From Drosophila pseudoobscura (Eukaryota > Arthropoda > Insecta > Diptera > Drosophilidae), in assembly GCF_009870125.1 (NCBI RefSeq), contig NC_046680.1, positions 20,107,501 to 20,171,500 on the forward strand: a stretch of 64,000 nucleotides of DNA. Direction: 5' to 3'. Positions within the stretch are counted from its first letter, which is position 1; each line of letters begins with the position of its first letter. Below the pieces are notes generated by a model, which worked only from the letters and a program-made list of their open reading frames with translations, had not been told where the DNA came from and ran no database searches. Positions 24,580 through 37,300 of this stretch are shown one piece after another. A program made the position numbers and the translations under genes.

Positions 24580-24602
24580 CACACACACACACACACACAC
24601 AC
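24580..24602. repeat. (CA)n microsatellite
   Basis: Uninterrupted CA dinucleotide run of about 23 bases in intergenic DNA; expected to be length-variable. Confidence 0.9.
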
Positions 24603-27600
24603 TTGTACAGAAATAAATCGCGCATAATACCGCATACCAGAGCAACAGCACGAAGTATTTGCACTGCGTGACAAACAATTTGTGCCAACATTGACAGCGA
24701 CGCATCCCATCCGCTTCCGATTCCCTGGAACCCCTGGTCCACCAGCCCACCAGGCCCCATTCCGGCTCTCTGGACTGCAAGTGGACCTGCCATACCCCCA
24801 AGTCCTCCGTGCTGGGTGAACATTTTGTCTTATTCTTGCCGCTGTCTTGTTGGGTCAGACAGACGGCTCCACGCAATTTCCAATCCCCCCACCAAAGCCT
24901 GTTGTATAAATATTTTCATTTCGTTTTCCCTGCCATCCCCTCTGCCACCCTCTCGGCGAGTGTTAATTGAAAAATCATTTTCCAAAACTTAATTACGGGC
25001 TGCATCAATAACACTCGGGAAAGTGCATTTTCTGCACTGCATTTTTGATTTGTTTTGTAAGCGAATTACGTCATTAATATGCCACACACACGAGTCCCCA
25101 TGCAACGCATTGGGGCAATGCAGTGATGCTCTGGCTCCACATATTGAATGATGGATAGACGACAAGCCAAACCTAATCATGACAGACGTCCCAGAGCTAC
25201 GTAATCATATTCGATGGCCACGCATAATCGGGAGGAGTGGGGAAATGGGGAATGGCAGCAAGAGCAGCGCATATGCCCCGCCGATAATGTGACGCATGAT
25301 TTCGCTCCAAATTTATTTATGCAAACAACGAATGTTTCAGCTACAATAGCAACAACAATGTCACCCAATAAAAACACAAAAAATATCAGGAAATTGTTGC
25401 TAAAGCTAAAGCAAACAAAGTATTCGAAAAATAAAAAGGACGGAAGGGAACTTTGATTTTAAGATGCTGGTTCGGGGCGGGTCTGGATATGTCTATGTAT
25501 GTCAAGGGTCTCTGAATTGTTGATCATTTCATAAAGCAGAGGCCGTCTGTCCCTGTGGATAGTTGGGGGTTGCCTTTGATTGGGTTCGGCTCAAAGGCAA
25601 TGCAGGAATTCCACTCCAGCTCATGGAGAAATAGAGAGGTTTACTTTTATGGGATGGGCGGAGTGGAGTGGAGAGAAGAGGAGAGGAGAGTGGGTCTGGG
25701 AGTGGTATAAAGTAGATAAAGTTTATGGCTCACACGATTGAAATTCGGAATTTGTGTGCATTTTAATGGCGAATTGAAATCACGGACTCAGACTCAGACT
25801 GCAAAGGGGATTACGCGGAAGGCTTTGTCTATCTGCAGAGTGGGGCTCTGGGGCTGGATGGTGTTGGGGGGCGGGGTGCAGTTCTTAATTAAAACTCCAT
25901 TCACTGCATGCAGCAGACTCGCGCACTTTTTTTCCACTTTACTCTTACTATCCTTTCAATGTTTTTCTTTAGTTGGTGGGAGGTTTTTCCTTTGCCTTTT
26001 TTTGGGTGGCGTGCAGCAGCGAGTAAATGAATAATTTGTTGACACTTTGCACCCACTTAATCAAGAGTTTGTTCTTTCAGCTATTTTTTTTTGCAATTAT
26101 GGCGAACTAGGGATCTCCAGAACTGAAACTTCAACTGAAACTGAGACTCGAAACCAGACAGAAACAAATGTAAGCAAATGATGCTTCCTGGAGGCGGTGG
26201 CGGACCCGGAGTCGTGCCGGATCTCCATGTCTGACTTTAGCTAATGAACTGGTCAAAAGGATGTCTGCATGTCTGTGCAGATATATGAAGAGTTTTTCTT
26301 AATTAGCTTCACTCATAAATGGTCCGACCCTGTAAGTGCCAGAGCACTCTACTCCAGTACCAATGCTGTGAGGGTCAGCAGGTGTGTGTCTGTGTCTGTG
26401 GCTGTGTGCGTGTGCTGGCAGCAAGGACTCGGAGCGAGTGAGTCGTATTAATACGCTTCGATACGTAAATATAATTGATGTTTAAAAAGTCTCTCCCTCG
26501 AAGTAACGATAAGTATGTGCTAACAATATATACATTTTGGCCATAAGTCCGGCCAGCTGGAGCATTACCCAGGACCCACCCCAGGATGCTGACCCTTAAA
26601 TGCTTTGGCCATGTTTTCGGTTACTCTCTGCCCAAGCGAAGGGGGGGCACTTCGCACTCTCCGGGCGTGGGTAAGTCAAACATTAATTGGCACTTAAGGG
26701 CATTTAATGTTCATATGGCTGAAAGCCAAGCGCATTTTCCTTCATATTTTCTTTTTGAAACAATTTTGATGTTTTCACATGTCATAATAGAAAGTTGAAA
26801 AAAGTAACTATCGACGGCTTTATAGATATTGGTACGATACTGATACATACATACGTAAGCATACACATATATATAGTCGTTTGTACATATATGCATTGAT
26901 GAGCCATAATGTCTGAATCATACTTACTTGATGCCAGAGCGAGGACAGCTCCCTTGGCCGTTTACTTACTTGGCTTTCGAGGAGATTAGACCGGATTACG
27001 TATACGCAGTGTGGCCCATACCGAAGCGCTGCGATGTGTCAAAAGCTGCAGCCAAAATTGTGGTTAAATTGGGGTCTGTCTGGTGGGGATGGGGATGGGG
27101 AAAGGAAAGGAAAAGCTAAGTAGAGATTAGAGATGAATGGTATAGTCATTTAAATTGAATGTAATTGTTGCGTTTTTAGTCTGTAATTTTCCATTTATTC
27201 TACTCTTTTCCGCCGCTAAATCTTAGGTAATAGTCCCTGTTCAATCATACATTAGGAAATGATACCTGTTCTTTTTTACCTTACAAAATATCCAAACAGG
27301 CAAGTATGTTTTATTGGAATTAAATTGAAACGGAATCATTTATGGATATTTCTGCCCTTATCCATTTTAAGGTTTTCCTTCTGGCTGCCTTTTCAAATAT
27401 TTAAATTGGTGACCATTCAACTTAAGCTCTATTTCGGGATTAGATTTGACTGTTGGCCCGTCGCCTGTCGCCTGCCGCCTGCCATTATCCCCAGCTTTGG
27501 CATCCCTTATATGGGTATAGGAATGGGCATGGGTATATGTATGTGTTTGCTGTCTGTAGCATAAGCCGTGAGGTAAATAATTTCCCTCTTTTTATTGCCC

Positions 27601-28684
27601 TGCAGTCAGCATAAAAAGTCAATATCTGCAGCAGTCTCTTCTGCTCCTAGCGCTTCTATTACTGGTCTATGCCTGACTATTCAGCTCCTTCTTGGCTCTG
27701 TACTGTCCTTGCCATTCCGGCTGCATATGAGCTGGTCATAAATTTTCGAGCCAGCCCCAGGGCAACAGCCACTACTGCACCCAGCTCCCACTCTGTCCCT
27801 GTGTCTGTGTCTGCCTCTGTCGCCTGTTGCAGCCTTGGCTGCCAGTGTTTGCCTCATCGGTTCGGTTCTGTTGGCTGCTTGTTTAGCGCAATTAATGAGG
27901 CCGACAGGGAGGGACGCCTGGCTCAGGGCTCATCGTTGTGTGGGTTATCAACAGGTGTTGGCTTTCAATTTCTAGTTTATGGCTTATCTGTCACTAAATC
28001 TATATTCCACCACTAAGCTATTGCCTTGCCTTCTCCTGCTGTATCACTATTTTCTGGTCTGGTTCTTAATTTAAGCGAAATTAAACTTGTGCAAAACCCT
28101 TGTCAGGACACAAAGGCCCTCGCCGGAAGAGGAGGAGCAGGGGCAGCAGGGGCAGCAGGAACAAACAGCCCAGAATTCTTGGACACAGGAAAGGACATTA
28201 ATTAAAGTTGACGTTTAGGTGTTGGCACTGCTAGCTGACGATATATCACAATGATCAATCACACACCAGGAGGACCACAAGGTGGAGGAGCAGAAGGGCT
28301 ACAGCAGGCTATAGCCATAACCATAGCCGGAAGGCCAAGGCAAATTGCTGTTTGCCAGATTCCTGTGTCCCTGTGATGGGGCTGCAATTCAATTTCCCAA
28401 TTTGATTTGTTTGACTTTTTGCGATTTTTAATCGAAACTTCACCCAATACACACACACACACTCACATGCACACATTTATAGGCACTTGAACACGAACAT
28501 TTCTGTCTATCTATATCATAAATTTAGCTGCCATATGCTGGGCCCTGCCTCAGAGTTTCTTGCGCGCCTCTGCCGCTTCTTGGCTTTGGGCCGCGATAAG
28601 CGGGCGGTAAATAACACCAGTTCACAGTTAATATTTAATATGATAAAAGCTAAAGTTAATAACGGGGGAGTATTATCTACTTAC

Positions 28685-28820
28685 CCGGCCATATGGTGGT
28701 CCGGAGAAAGTCAGCCGCAGCCACAGCCGCACCGCAACGTTCCATATGGTAGCGAGCAGCGAGCAGCCTGCGCCACGTTGTATGCTACACTGCACGCATC
28801 TTATCGCTGGGAACTGGCAC
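28685..28820 (-). other. Candidate first exon of an unannotated minus-strand transcript
   Basis: On the minus strand a consensus donor GTAAGTAG begins at 28684. Upstream of it, ATG at 28745 opens 20 codons that run into the donor (MERCGAAVAAADFLR...). Farther upstream are an AATAAAAG TATA-like box at about 28850 and a CCAGTT initiator-like word about 28 bp downstream of it (about 28820). The surrounding 300 bp are open in more than one frame and GC-richer than the neighbourhood. I found no clear partner exon; the small minus-strand frame at 20229-20384 is a possible but phase-unmatched one. It could equally be a non-coding RNA exon or chance. Confidence 0.2.
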
Positions 28821-29204
28821 TCGGAAATCGGTGGAAGCTTTTATTGGGAGAACTGAACTACCAAAGGAGTCGCCGATCGACGACCCTGTGGAGACACTAC
28901 GAGTGCTGGAGCGGAGTAGTACCAGAAGCGTTGCCAGTCGGACTGTAACTGTTATGAAGTTTGATAATTTATCGTGCAGCAAGTCTACGCGTAGAAAAGG
29001 TAGTGTCGGGAAACGGCAGAGCAGCTAGCAACAGCGCTGGAGCAGAGCAGTGGCAGCGGCAGCGTCGTTGGGCGCCACATACGAAGGGGTCTGTCTACAG
29101 GGGGCTTGAGGGTGGCGAACGGTATCGGTATCTATGGCAACTTGGGGCGCGGTGACGGTTTCTCCAAAAAGGGATGAAAAACGTTTCAGCCTGTTGAGGC
29201 TGCT

Positions 29205-29265
29205 GCTCCTGCTGTCGCTGCCGCTGTCGCTGCCGCTGTCGCTGCCGCTGTCGCTGCCGCTGCCT
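29205..29265. repeat. 12-bp tandem repeat CTGTCGCTGCCG
   Basis: About four tandem copies of a 12-mer made of CTG/TCG/CTG/CCG triplets, in the GC-rich island at 28.6-30.2 kb. It yields alternating hydrophobic or Arg/Gln frames on the two strands. I read those as repeat artefacts, not proteins. Confidence 0.8.
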
Positions 29266-29585
29266 GCTGCGACTGCGTCTATGCTCTGCGACTGCGAATG
29301 GGCTCCACAAACGGCAACCAGTTGATGAAGGGAGAAGCCAGCAGTTGACCTCAGTGCAAACATGAAAAATACGGCGGAAGCCAGCGCTATGCATTTGTTG
29401 CATGCCACAATAGCATCCACCACCCACCTGTAACACACACTCCGCTCGGTTCCCCACTGTCTGTGTGTCTGTGCGTGTGTGGATCCCATTGCATGGATCC
29501 CCCACTGCGCCTGCGTGCTGCCAACAAGTGAAGCAACAAGCAAAGCAACAGTCGGCGCCGGCAGCAGCGTTGGAGCGAGCGAACG

Positions 29586-29611
29586 CACGAGAGAGGGAGA
29601 GAGAGAGAGAT
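29586..29611. promoter_or_regulatory. GAGA tract followed by ATGGC (GAF/Pho-like site pair)
   Basis: A run of GAGAG words ends directly in GATGGC, which carries the inverse of the Pho core GCCAT. GAF plus Pho sites are hallmarks of Drosophila Polycomb response elements and of open promoters. The tract lies about 770 bp upstream of the candidate minus-strand exon at 28.7-28.8 kb. Function is inferred from motifs only. Confidence 0.3.
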
Positions 29612-32600
29612 GGCTGTGCGGAAGAGGGACAAGGATAATAATAATAATAATATGAGGCAGCTGACGGCGTTTTTTTGCTTGTTGTATTTCTTTCGCTCTC
29701 TTTAGTGCTTTTTTTGCTGGCTTTACTCAAGGTATAGGTGCGGCAAGGTAAGGCCACCTCTCTCCCTCCCTCTGTCAAACGAGGGCTCGGCCTCAGCCAA
29801 CCTTACCTTACCATTGCTATACCTTGCTTTTACTGTTCCTTTGCCTGCTCCTGCTCCTCTGTCTCTAGCTCCTGCTACTCCTCGTCGAGGCATTCTGCCT
29901 CCTGCCTCTTCGGTTCTGGCTTTGGCTTTGGCCGTTAGGAGTTTCGGTCGCCGCCGCTCGTCTACTTATTATTATGCTTAATTTTTTCTTTTTACTCTCT
30001 TTGCTTTATTTTAAAGCAGCCGCTCAGGCGACAGAGAAAGAGTGGGCAAGGAAACTGCTGGCATTTAAAGAAAGAGAAGAGAGGCCCCCTCCCCCTCCGC
30101 CTCCGCCACCGCCACCGCCTCAACCATATGTGTGGGAAGTGCGGCGAGCAGCTGGGGCTGGAGGCGGGGGCACACTTTGAGGTACATATAAGAAGTAACA
30201 AGTATGTCTCATATGTTGGTGCTCTGCCTTTTACTTAGCCAAGGAGAGCAGGCCAACAACATTGAGGACCCAACAACAAGGACCGCACAATGGCAGCAGA
30301 GGAGGAGGCGGACAAAGACATTGACTAAGGCGGAGACGATGCTCAAAAGTCAATTGTTTGTGCCTGCTCTGAGGCGAGGCTGCGTAACTTTCGGAATATC
30401 TGTACTTGTGGAGTGTGTACATGTGTACGTAGTGCGAGCTGTATGTCTGCATGTGAGTTTGGTTTTGCAGAGTAGAGTCCTTGCAGTACTTGTTGCTGCC
30501 GCCGGAAGTTATTGAAGTTTCCTATGGGACTTTAATTTGTGGCAACTTATGGGCGTGGAAGCATTGCGGCGATGCTGCACATCTGCGCGGGGGTGTTGCA
30601 AAAGAAAATTGTGGAAAAAGCAATTAGCCGCAAGCTGGCAAGGTGGCAAGTAGACAACGAAGAGCGATTGGCTGAGCGGGAAACTTTTCAAAAGATAATT
30701 ACTGTCAATCGATTAACCTTCGGCGATCTGTTCATCGCTAACGCGATTACTTTTCAAACTCGTTAATCGCTCGACTTATGCGTGCTTTTGTCGTGAGCTG
30801 CTGTCCTGCGTTTGCATCCAACTTTTGATTTGGTGGACCCCCTAATACATATGGTTGCCTAGGACAATCTTCTTAAAGCAGCCTTTGAGCTTGTGGCGTC
30901 TCGCCTTGCGTCTCGTGTACTTTCGGCTATTTTTGGCTGCCCAAAGGTTCATAAATCAAATCCTTGCCTAAGCCAACGGAAAAAATTAAATAAACTTGTT
31001 GAGGCAGCAACATACAAAGAGATAGATACAGAGGGAGAGCGAGACAGAGAGACACTAGAGCAAGCCAAACAATTGTCGTTCGTATTGTGTGTTTGTTTGT
31101 GTGTGTGCCTGTAGTAATGCAGGAGTATGTGTGTTTGGCCTACTTTTGTGTAACGGCGCGCCGTTTGCCCGCCTCTCCAGTCCCAGTACAACCCCCACTG
31201 TGTTTATGACGTGAAATCCTAAGGAGGAGCAGGGGGCCAGGACTGCTGCCGCTGTCTGGCACTAAACACATTTACACGCCCATCTGGCAACAGCTGGTGG
31301 GATATGCACAGTCCTTGGAGTGCTGTGGCGGGGTGGACTCCCGCGGACTGGGGCGGGCGGATGTGAGTCGATGCGACTCCCGTCTAGGTGGCTGCATTTG
31401 GCTATCGTTACGTGGGCTCCCATTTGCATCTCTTTACGGCCGTCGTGATTCGATTGCGATGGCAAACCGTTTTAACGTCAATAGCAAAAGCAACACCAGA
31501 GCAAAAGCAAATCAAAGGGAATGAAAGGCAGATTCAAAAGAAACAAAGAGTCATGGAAGAGGCAGAGGAAATCGTACATAAGCATATAACAATGACATAA
31601 AAGCCAAAGTGAACACGCTCCCAGTTCCGGCTGTCCCACTAGGACTCCCACTGATGCTGCACTTTGTGCCCCATTGTATGCCACACAGCGGACGCATAAA
31701 ACGAGGAAGGAAATTGTAAATGAAACGCACTTGAAATGCTACTGCAGTTGGGAGCTAGTCTGGGACGGGAGACGAGGGACAAGGGACAAGGGACGAGACC
31801 CATGTGAAACTGGGCGTATCCGCAGTGCTGACAATCCACCACCACCGCATCCCCACCTTACCGACCGAACAGATTGAGTTACAGCTTGTGTCGGGGGCAG
31901 CCGGGGGTAGCCGGGGCAGGATAAAGGCGCTTGTGGGGGGCCACATATGGAGAAGGCTCTAAGTGCAATTGTATATCCTTTCTTGGTTTTTGCGGTATGC
32001 GTGTGCGCGACATAAATAATACAGAAAGCCAGACTCAGACTCAGACTCAGGGTTCCAGGGCTCCATAGCCAGTTGCAGCTCCATCTCCATCCCCTCAATG
32101 TGTGTAACGTGTCTGCTTGTGGGTGAAATCTAAGCACCATTCGGTCTCACACGCCGAAAGAACAAATGGGGAAGGAGGGCATACGTGTACGCAAACGTAT
32201 ACCCTTTCATGTAATTATTCATGTAATTGTCATCCGAACTTCATAAGATTTCATTTAATGGGCCATATACCAAATATAAATTGGCTTTCTTGATTTATTC
32301 GAAGATGACACACACTCGACGTCTGGGCTTCTGCTGCTGCTTCTGCTGCTGCTCCTCCTTCACCAAATGAGACCATCTGTCTGTGTCCTTGTGTCAAGGC
32401 AGCAGCAAACCACCCCCTCGTTCAGTCCCCATTTCGCCCACAACTGGTGCCTGGTGCTGTCATGATGCTTGCCACACGTACGCCACAGTGTCCGGATCCG
32501 GATCCAGAGTCCAGAGAGTCCGGCGAATCAAGAGTGCTCATACCGCAAATCGAGTTACGGATGCAAATTCCTTGGTTTGTCCACACATTTTACAGTTTTC

Positions 32601-33313
32601 CCGTTTTCTGCTCTTTTTGGCCACGTTTCGAATGCGTGTGTGTGTTTCGGGGAAGGATAGGTCCCGTCCCGTCCCGTCCCGTCCGCTGATTTCAATTGGA
32701 CATTTTTGACAATTTAAGGCAATTACATGTTCTATCCGACACATTCGCTATCCGTTCGATTCGACAACTGGCGGAATGTAATTACTATCGAATGGTCCTT
32801 CTTTTGTTCTGGTGCCGCATACGTAATGGAAATAAAGCAGCAGGAGGGTGAAAAGCTGAATGAGTTATATGAAGCTATGAAATGTACCAATGATATACAC
32901 AATGAACCTCATCAGGGTGCTATGGAGATCCCTTTTGTTGGAGGTTAATCTTATGGCAGATGCCTTTAGTTAGAGCTTACTCTTGCTATAGAACACCTTT
33001 TTAATCTTTTCTGAAAGGGAAGCTTCAAAGATATAATATTAATAAGTGGTTGCTCTTCTTAAAAATAGCTGCCACAGCTTAACATTATTTTTCCCTTTTC
33101 TTTCAGTCCTTTTCAGCAAAAGACCTTTCCATTTTAATTCCCTTTTGCAGTCAAAGGGCAATGCTCACAATTGTCTACAGTATTGTATAATGATCTACAA
33201 TTTTTTCTGCCTCCATTCATGCAATTCTCTGTACAGTTTCAGTTTCTCTGCCACACTCACACACACACAGAGATGGCCTCTGCATATGGCTTTGTCGCAC
33301 GTTCCACAGTTAA

Positions 33314-33903
33314 TTTATATTCATAAGTCAAATTGGTGTACAATTACCGCCCGATTATGAAAACGAGCAACATGGAACAGCGGGTGGCAGGCACAAGCGT
33401 CTGTCGTCCGCACCCCACCCTGAGAGTGGCCTCACAACCCACAACCCACATCGCACATCGCACATCCCAGTGACAAGGGTCGGCGTGGCGCTGTGTCGCG
33501 CCAAAGTTTCCATATGGAGCAACTTCCTCTTGCTGCTGCTTTTCCTATTTTTTAATGCGGCGACAAGTAAAAACAAAACAACAGCAGCAGCAGCAGCAAC
33601 GCAGAAGCAACCCCCAAATGACACTTTCTAAGCCCCTCCCACCTCGCGGGAGCTCCTCAAGCCTCAGACTCTGCACGCCTCCTTCTCCCCAAGGATCAGC
33701 CAAAGAGCACGTTGCCATGGCAGGCAGCAAGATGAGAAGGCAGGACTAGCTGATGAGCTGGCGCCGGCTACGACGACTACGTCGAGGACTTCCATGGCGT
33801 GTCAGGACATGGACATGTCACCTACACAGAGTCACATGAAGACGCCGCCGTACGTGAGCCGTACAGTGGGCCAGACCCAGTCGAACCTCAGACGGGGCTC
33901 TAG
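33314..33903 (+). other. Candidate unannotated or decayed secreted-peptide gene (two exons)
   Basis: Frame 33314-33631 is open for 105 codons and contains a signal-peptide-like core, WSNFLLLLLFLFFNAATS (33515-33568). Immediately after it GT at 33567 (CAA|GTAAAA) could be a donor in phase 1. An AG at 33756-33757 would join it in phase to a frame reading GAGYDDYVEDFHGVSGHGH... with strongly C-ending codons, closing at TAG 33901-33903. Arrangement and hydrophobic leader resemble small secreted peptide genes. Problems: no ATG precedes the leader in frame (an ATA stands directly before TGG), and the acceptor has a poor pyrimidine tract. It could be a gene that lost its start, a gene with an upstream exon, or chance. 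No family recognised. Confidence 0.25.
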
Positions 33904-34273
33904 ATAAGGCAGCTGCCTTCGTGTGGCGCACACTGTGGCACGGCTCAAGCTTGTTGCCTGCGGCGCTGGAGGCATTAACGAGCCCGAACGTCCAGCCATT
34001 CCGGTCGGGTGCCGTGGCTGCTGCTTCTACTCCTGGCCAGGCAGTGGCCGGAGCCGAAGCTGGAGCTGGAGTTAAGCCGTCATCCCGTCATCCCGTCAGC
34101 GACATGAAAAATCTGTGAAGTCAGCCACAATTTTGGCGCCAGTCTGCTTGCCAGCCAGCTGTGCGTGCGGATGCGTGAACGACAACTAGATGTGACCTAT
34201 TCCCCCACTCCACTCCTCTGTCCACATTCTCTGGGGGGGTGACACGAGTTAATATCGTTTCACATTGCTTCAT

Positions 34274-34390
34274 TATACCCTTGCTGAAGTTATTGGGACT
34301 TGCAACTCAAGGCGGAAAGATCCTCTGAGAGCAACCGAATTGGACATTGGTCATCCCTCTTTCTGAACAAAATCATGGTTAAAGGGTATC
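34274..34390. repeat. Inverted TATACCCTT ... AAAGGGTATC pair bounding about 117 bp
   Basis: TATACCCTT at 34274-34282 and AAAGGGTATC at 34381-34390 are inverted relative to each other and enclose about 98 bp of unique sequence. Same motif family as the hairpins at 17379, 38382 and 50511. Confidence 0.45.
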
Positions 34391-37300
34391 TCATAGTCTA
34401 CCACTAAACGGCAGCGTCGTGCCTGTTTTAATTTACGCGCTCTGTGGGTTGATGAGAGGCCGCTCTGGGGCCGGGACATTTCATTTCATATCCGTTAAAC
34501 GTATTCAAAGCGCGTGCCCCAGCCAGTTCTCCATTCTCCCTGGGATGTGGCATGCAGCTCTGGTTTTAATTTACTTATTGTTGCCGCTTCAATGGGAACC
34601 TGAGAACTGAAAGAGAGCACTCATACACCAAGCCAGACAGGCTGGACCTCCGTTCCATATGGTCTCGGTTTCGGTCCCGGTCCCAATCCCAGTCGAAGTC
34701 GGAGTCTCAGGCATTGACTTTGTAGTCCTTCTCCTCTCCGCGGGCTTGTGCTGGTAACTATATTAAATCCAAGTTGATCGAGCTTCCTTGGGGAACCAGT
34801 GCTGGTTGTGCGCCGGTTGATTTTTCGATTTCAAAAATGAGGTCACAGCCTTTGGCCCCCCTCCCACAGCTAGACATCTGCCTGCCATATGGGAATTGTG
34901 TTGCGTTGGGACGGGCTGCCATTTCAAAGGCACTGAAGGAGTAGAGAACTTTCCGAGCGCTTTAAAGTAGGCAACACTTTTCGGAGCTTCTTAGATTTCA
35001 GCGAATGTAAAACGTAATCTTAATACAGGGCGGATACGCGTTATTGATGCGTTGCCAGGCACGCGTTTCAAGTATGCAACAACTAAGAGGCGCAGGAGGG
35101 GGAGGGTGGAGAGCGAACAAGCAACTTCCATTAGCCGCAGAGGATTGACTTTGACTGGGGGATAGCTTTAGCCAGGAGAGATGGGATGATGGGAGGCTGT
35201 CAGCTGGGATGCTGGAGGAGAGACCCTCCAGATTAGTGGGAATGTTTCCAGGCTAATGATATACACTTTTGCCCAAGTGAAATTATAAAGTGCCCGGCAT
35301 CCACCGCGGGATGGAAGAGCAGTAACAGCACTACAATTAATTTTACAGCATTGCTGGATGGCACGCAAGAGCCCCGACCCTCTCTGTACTGTACCCTCTC
35401 CAGGAGAATACTCTTCACTCTTGAGTTGATTTTTAAGCCAGCTTAAGTCGCGCTGAGCAGGCTGCATGAGTAGGTGGATGCCGTGCTTCGAGGTCGCTGT
35501 TACCTAGGCAGCTTGCACAGCATTTGCAAATTAGCTTGGTCCTCCACCACAGACTCAGAAGCCAGGGACTCGAACTCAAGATGCCCGATTGGCAGCACCA
35601 GGACCCCCCGAAAAAGCAGACGCCGGAGAGAGAAAACCAAACAATTAGCTGGAGTGGCTTAGCAGCGGGCGCCTGATTGAAATTAAGTGCAGTTCGAATG
35701 GCGACACGAACTGTATGCAATAAAAGCAATTTACCTAAATCCCCCCAATAGAGTGGCCTCGACAGGGATATCCACGGACTCCCACGGAACCAGCACCAGA
35801 CCCGCCCCCATACCCAAGGCTTTTTCAATTGGTTTACAATGGCCTGACCACGGCTCCTTTGCAAGCGGAGCTCACAGGGGGGCCGCCTGTCTGTGTTCAC
35901 ATGATATGTGTGTCCTGTGCCGGACTCCCTCTTTGTATGCCGGGCGATTGTGTGGTGATTGTTTGTCTGCGACCGGCATTAGCGCAGCAGGTTGCCAATA
36001 TTGTCCATTGTTCCGTTCTCCTTTGCTCTGCGCTCTCTGTACATTATTTTTCCCAATATTTTCTTTTTTCGGTCGACACTCTGTCTTTTGTCCACTGCCA
36101 ATATAATTGATTTGTGTCCTTCCCTCCAAGCTCTAAATGCTGTCCTTTGGTCTCGTTTCAAACGATTTCTGTCGCCTGTTGTTCAATTGCAAGGAAACTT
36201 AAATATACTCGCATGTGTATCTACAACCTGGAGATATGTGTGTGTTCTACTAGACAAATCATTGGGTTTGTAACATTCCCTCGGTATCCACCACATATCT
36301 CAATCTCCCTCTTCCATTTGTGTTCTATGTGTTCCGGCATTTGTCACCTTTTGAGCTTTTGGCCCGGGTTTGTTCTGTGATTAATCTCAATTTGTTGCTG
36401 CCACATCTACACATCTTGGATTGTGTGTGTCTACCAGATGTTTACACTGACTCGGTGAGAAGTCAGCCGTGGGGGGGAGGGAATACTAGATGGTGGACAT
36501 GCTTCCTATTTGATGTAATTTCAGCTAAGCAAACAGGAGCTCTCTTTTAGACTCTCTTCTCCTTGAACGTTCCCAATTGAGGTAGAGTACTTAATGGCAA
36601 GAGATCATGAGCACGTTCTGCCATCTCTTTTTGCCAAAGGCTTTCCAGTAGTGATCAACATATAAGCATCTCGCTCGCTCTTCTGTACGAGTACTGTTTC
36701 ATTTTTCATTTATTTACTTCCCAAAAAAATGTACATTTTTGCACAACACAAAGGGAGCTACGTTTTAGGTTGAATGGGCGTGGCCCCGCAGCAGCGATTT
36801 TTTTGACCCTCATGGACCAATGATCAAAGGCAAAACCCGACTAAAATTTCCCGTTTCCGTGTACTGTTTGCAGTCGCTGTCCAACCAAACAAAAGAGTGA
36901 ATGCTATTCATTTGCTTGTGTCCCTTAAACATATGTACAGGGACTTCTTTACTCTTTGGTGCGCTGGCTGGTGGCTGTTCGGAGCTCATCGGAGCCTGAG
37001 ATTTATTGTAACAAAAATGTACGGTCATCTGTCTGAGCGACGAGCAACCGGTGCCATGTAAGATTATAAGTTAATTATACGCAGTGTTGTTCGTTTGGTA
37101 ACTTTAAATGCAAAAAGGGGCTGCAAAGGCTGGCAAAATGTCACCAGAACTGATGATGGCACGGGCCAAAGGATGTGGCGATAATGAGCGTTATGGCAAC
37201 GACAGGGAAAAGGACTCGGGTGACAGCAGCTGTTTAGCATTGATAAAAGCCTTTAAGCACCAAAACTTCATCAAATGAAACCAAATCCCGTTTAGGAATG

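Noticed and set aside
29205..29265. Regular tandem repeats considered as a CRISPR-like array
   Set aside because: Units are contiguous without spacers and the genome is a fly; simple sequence repeat.
29025..29778. Long minus-strand frames with Arg/Gln and Ser/Asp/Gly repeats
   Set aside because: They are translations of the 12-bp tandem repeat and neighbouring CAG/GAG-rich sequence; two overlapping frames are open for the same reason.
31261..31524. Frame with LECCGGVDS, resembling the tetraspanin CCG motif
   Set aside because: No membrane segments around it, no second Cys-Cys or PxxC motif, no ATG or splice context. The match is a few residues only.
35433..35900. 155-codon minus-strand open frame
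   Set aside because: Composition rich in Trp/Ser/Arg/Leu with no domain pattern; no splice or promoter context. Best explained as chance in GC-richer DNA.
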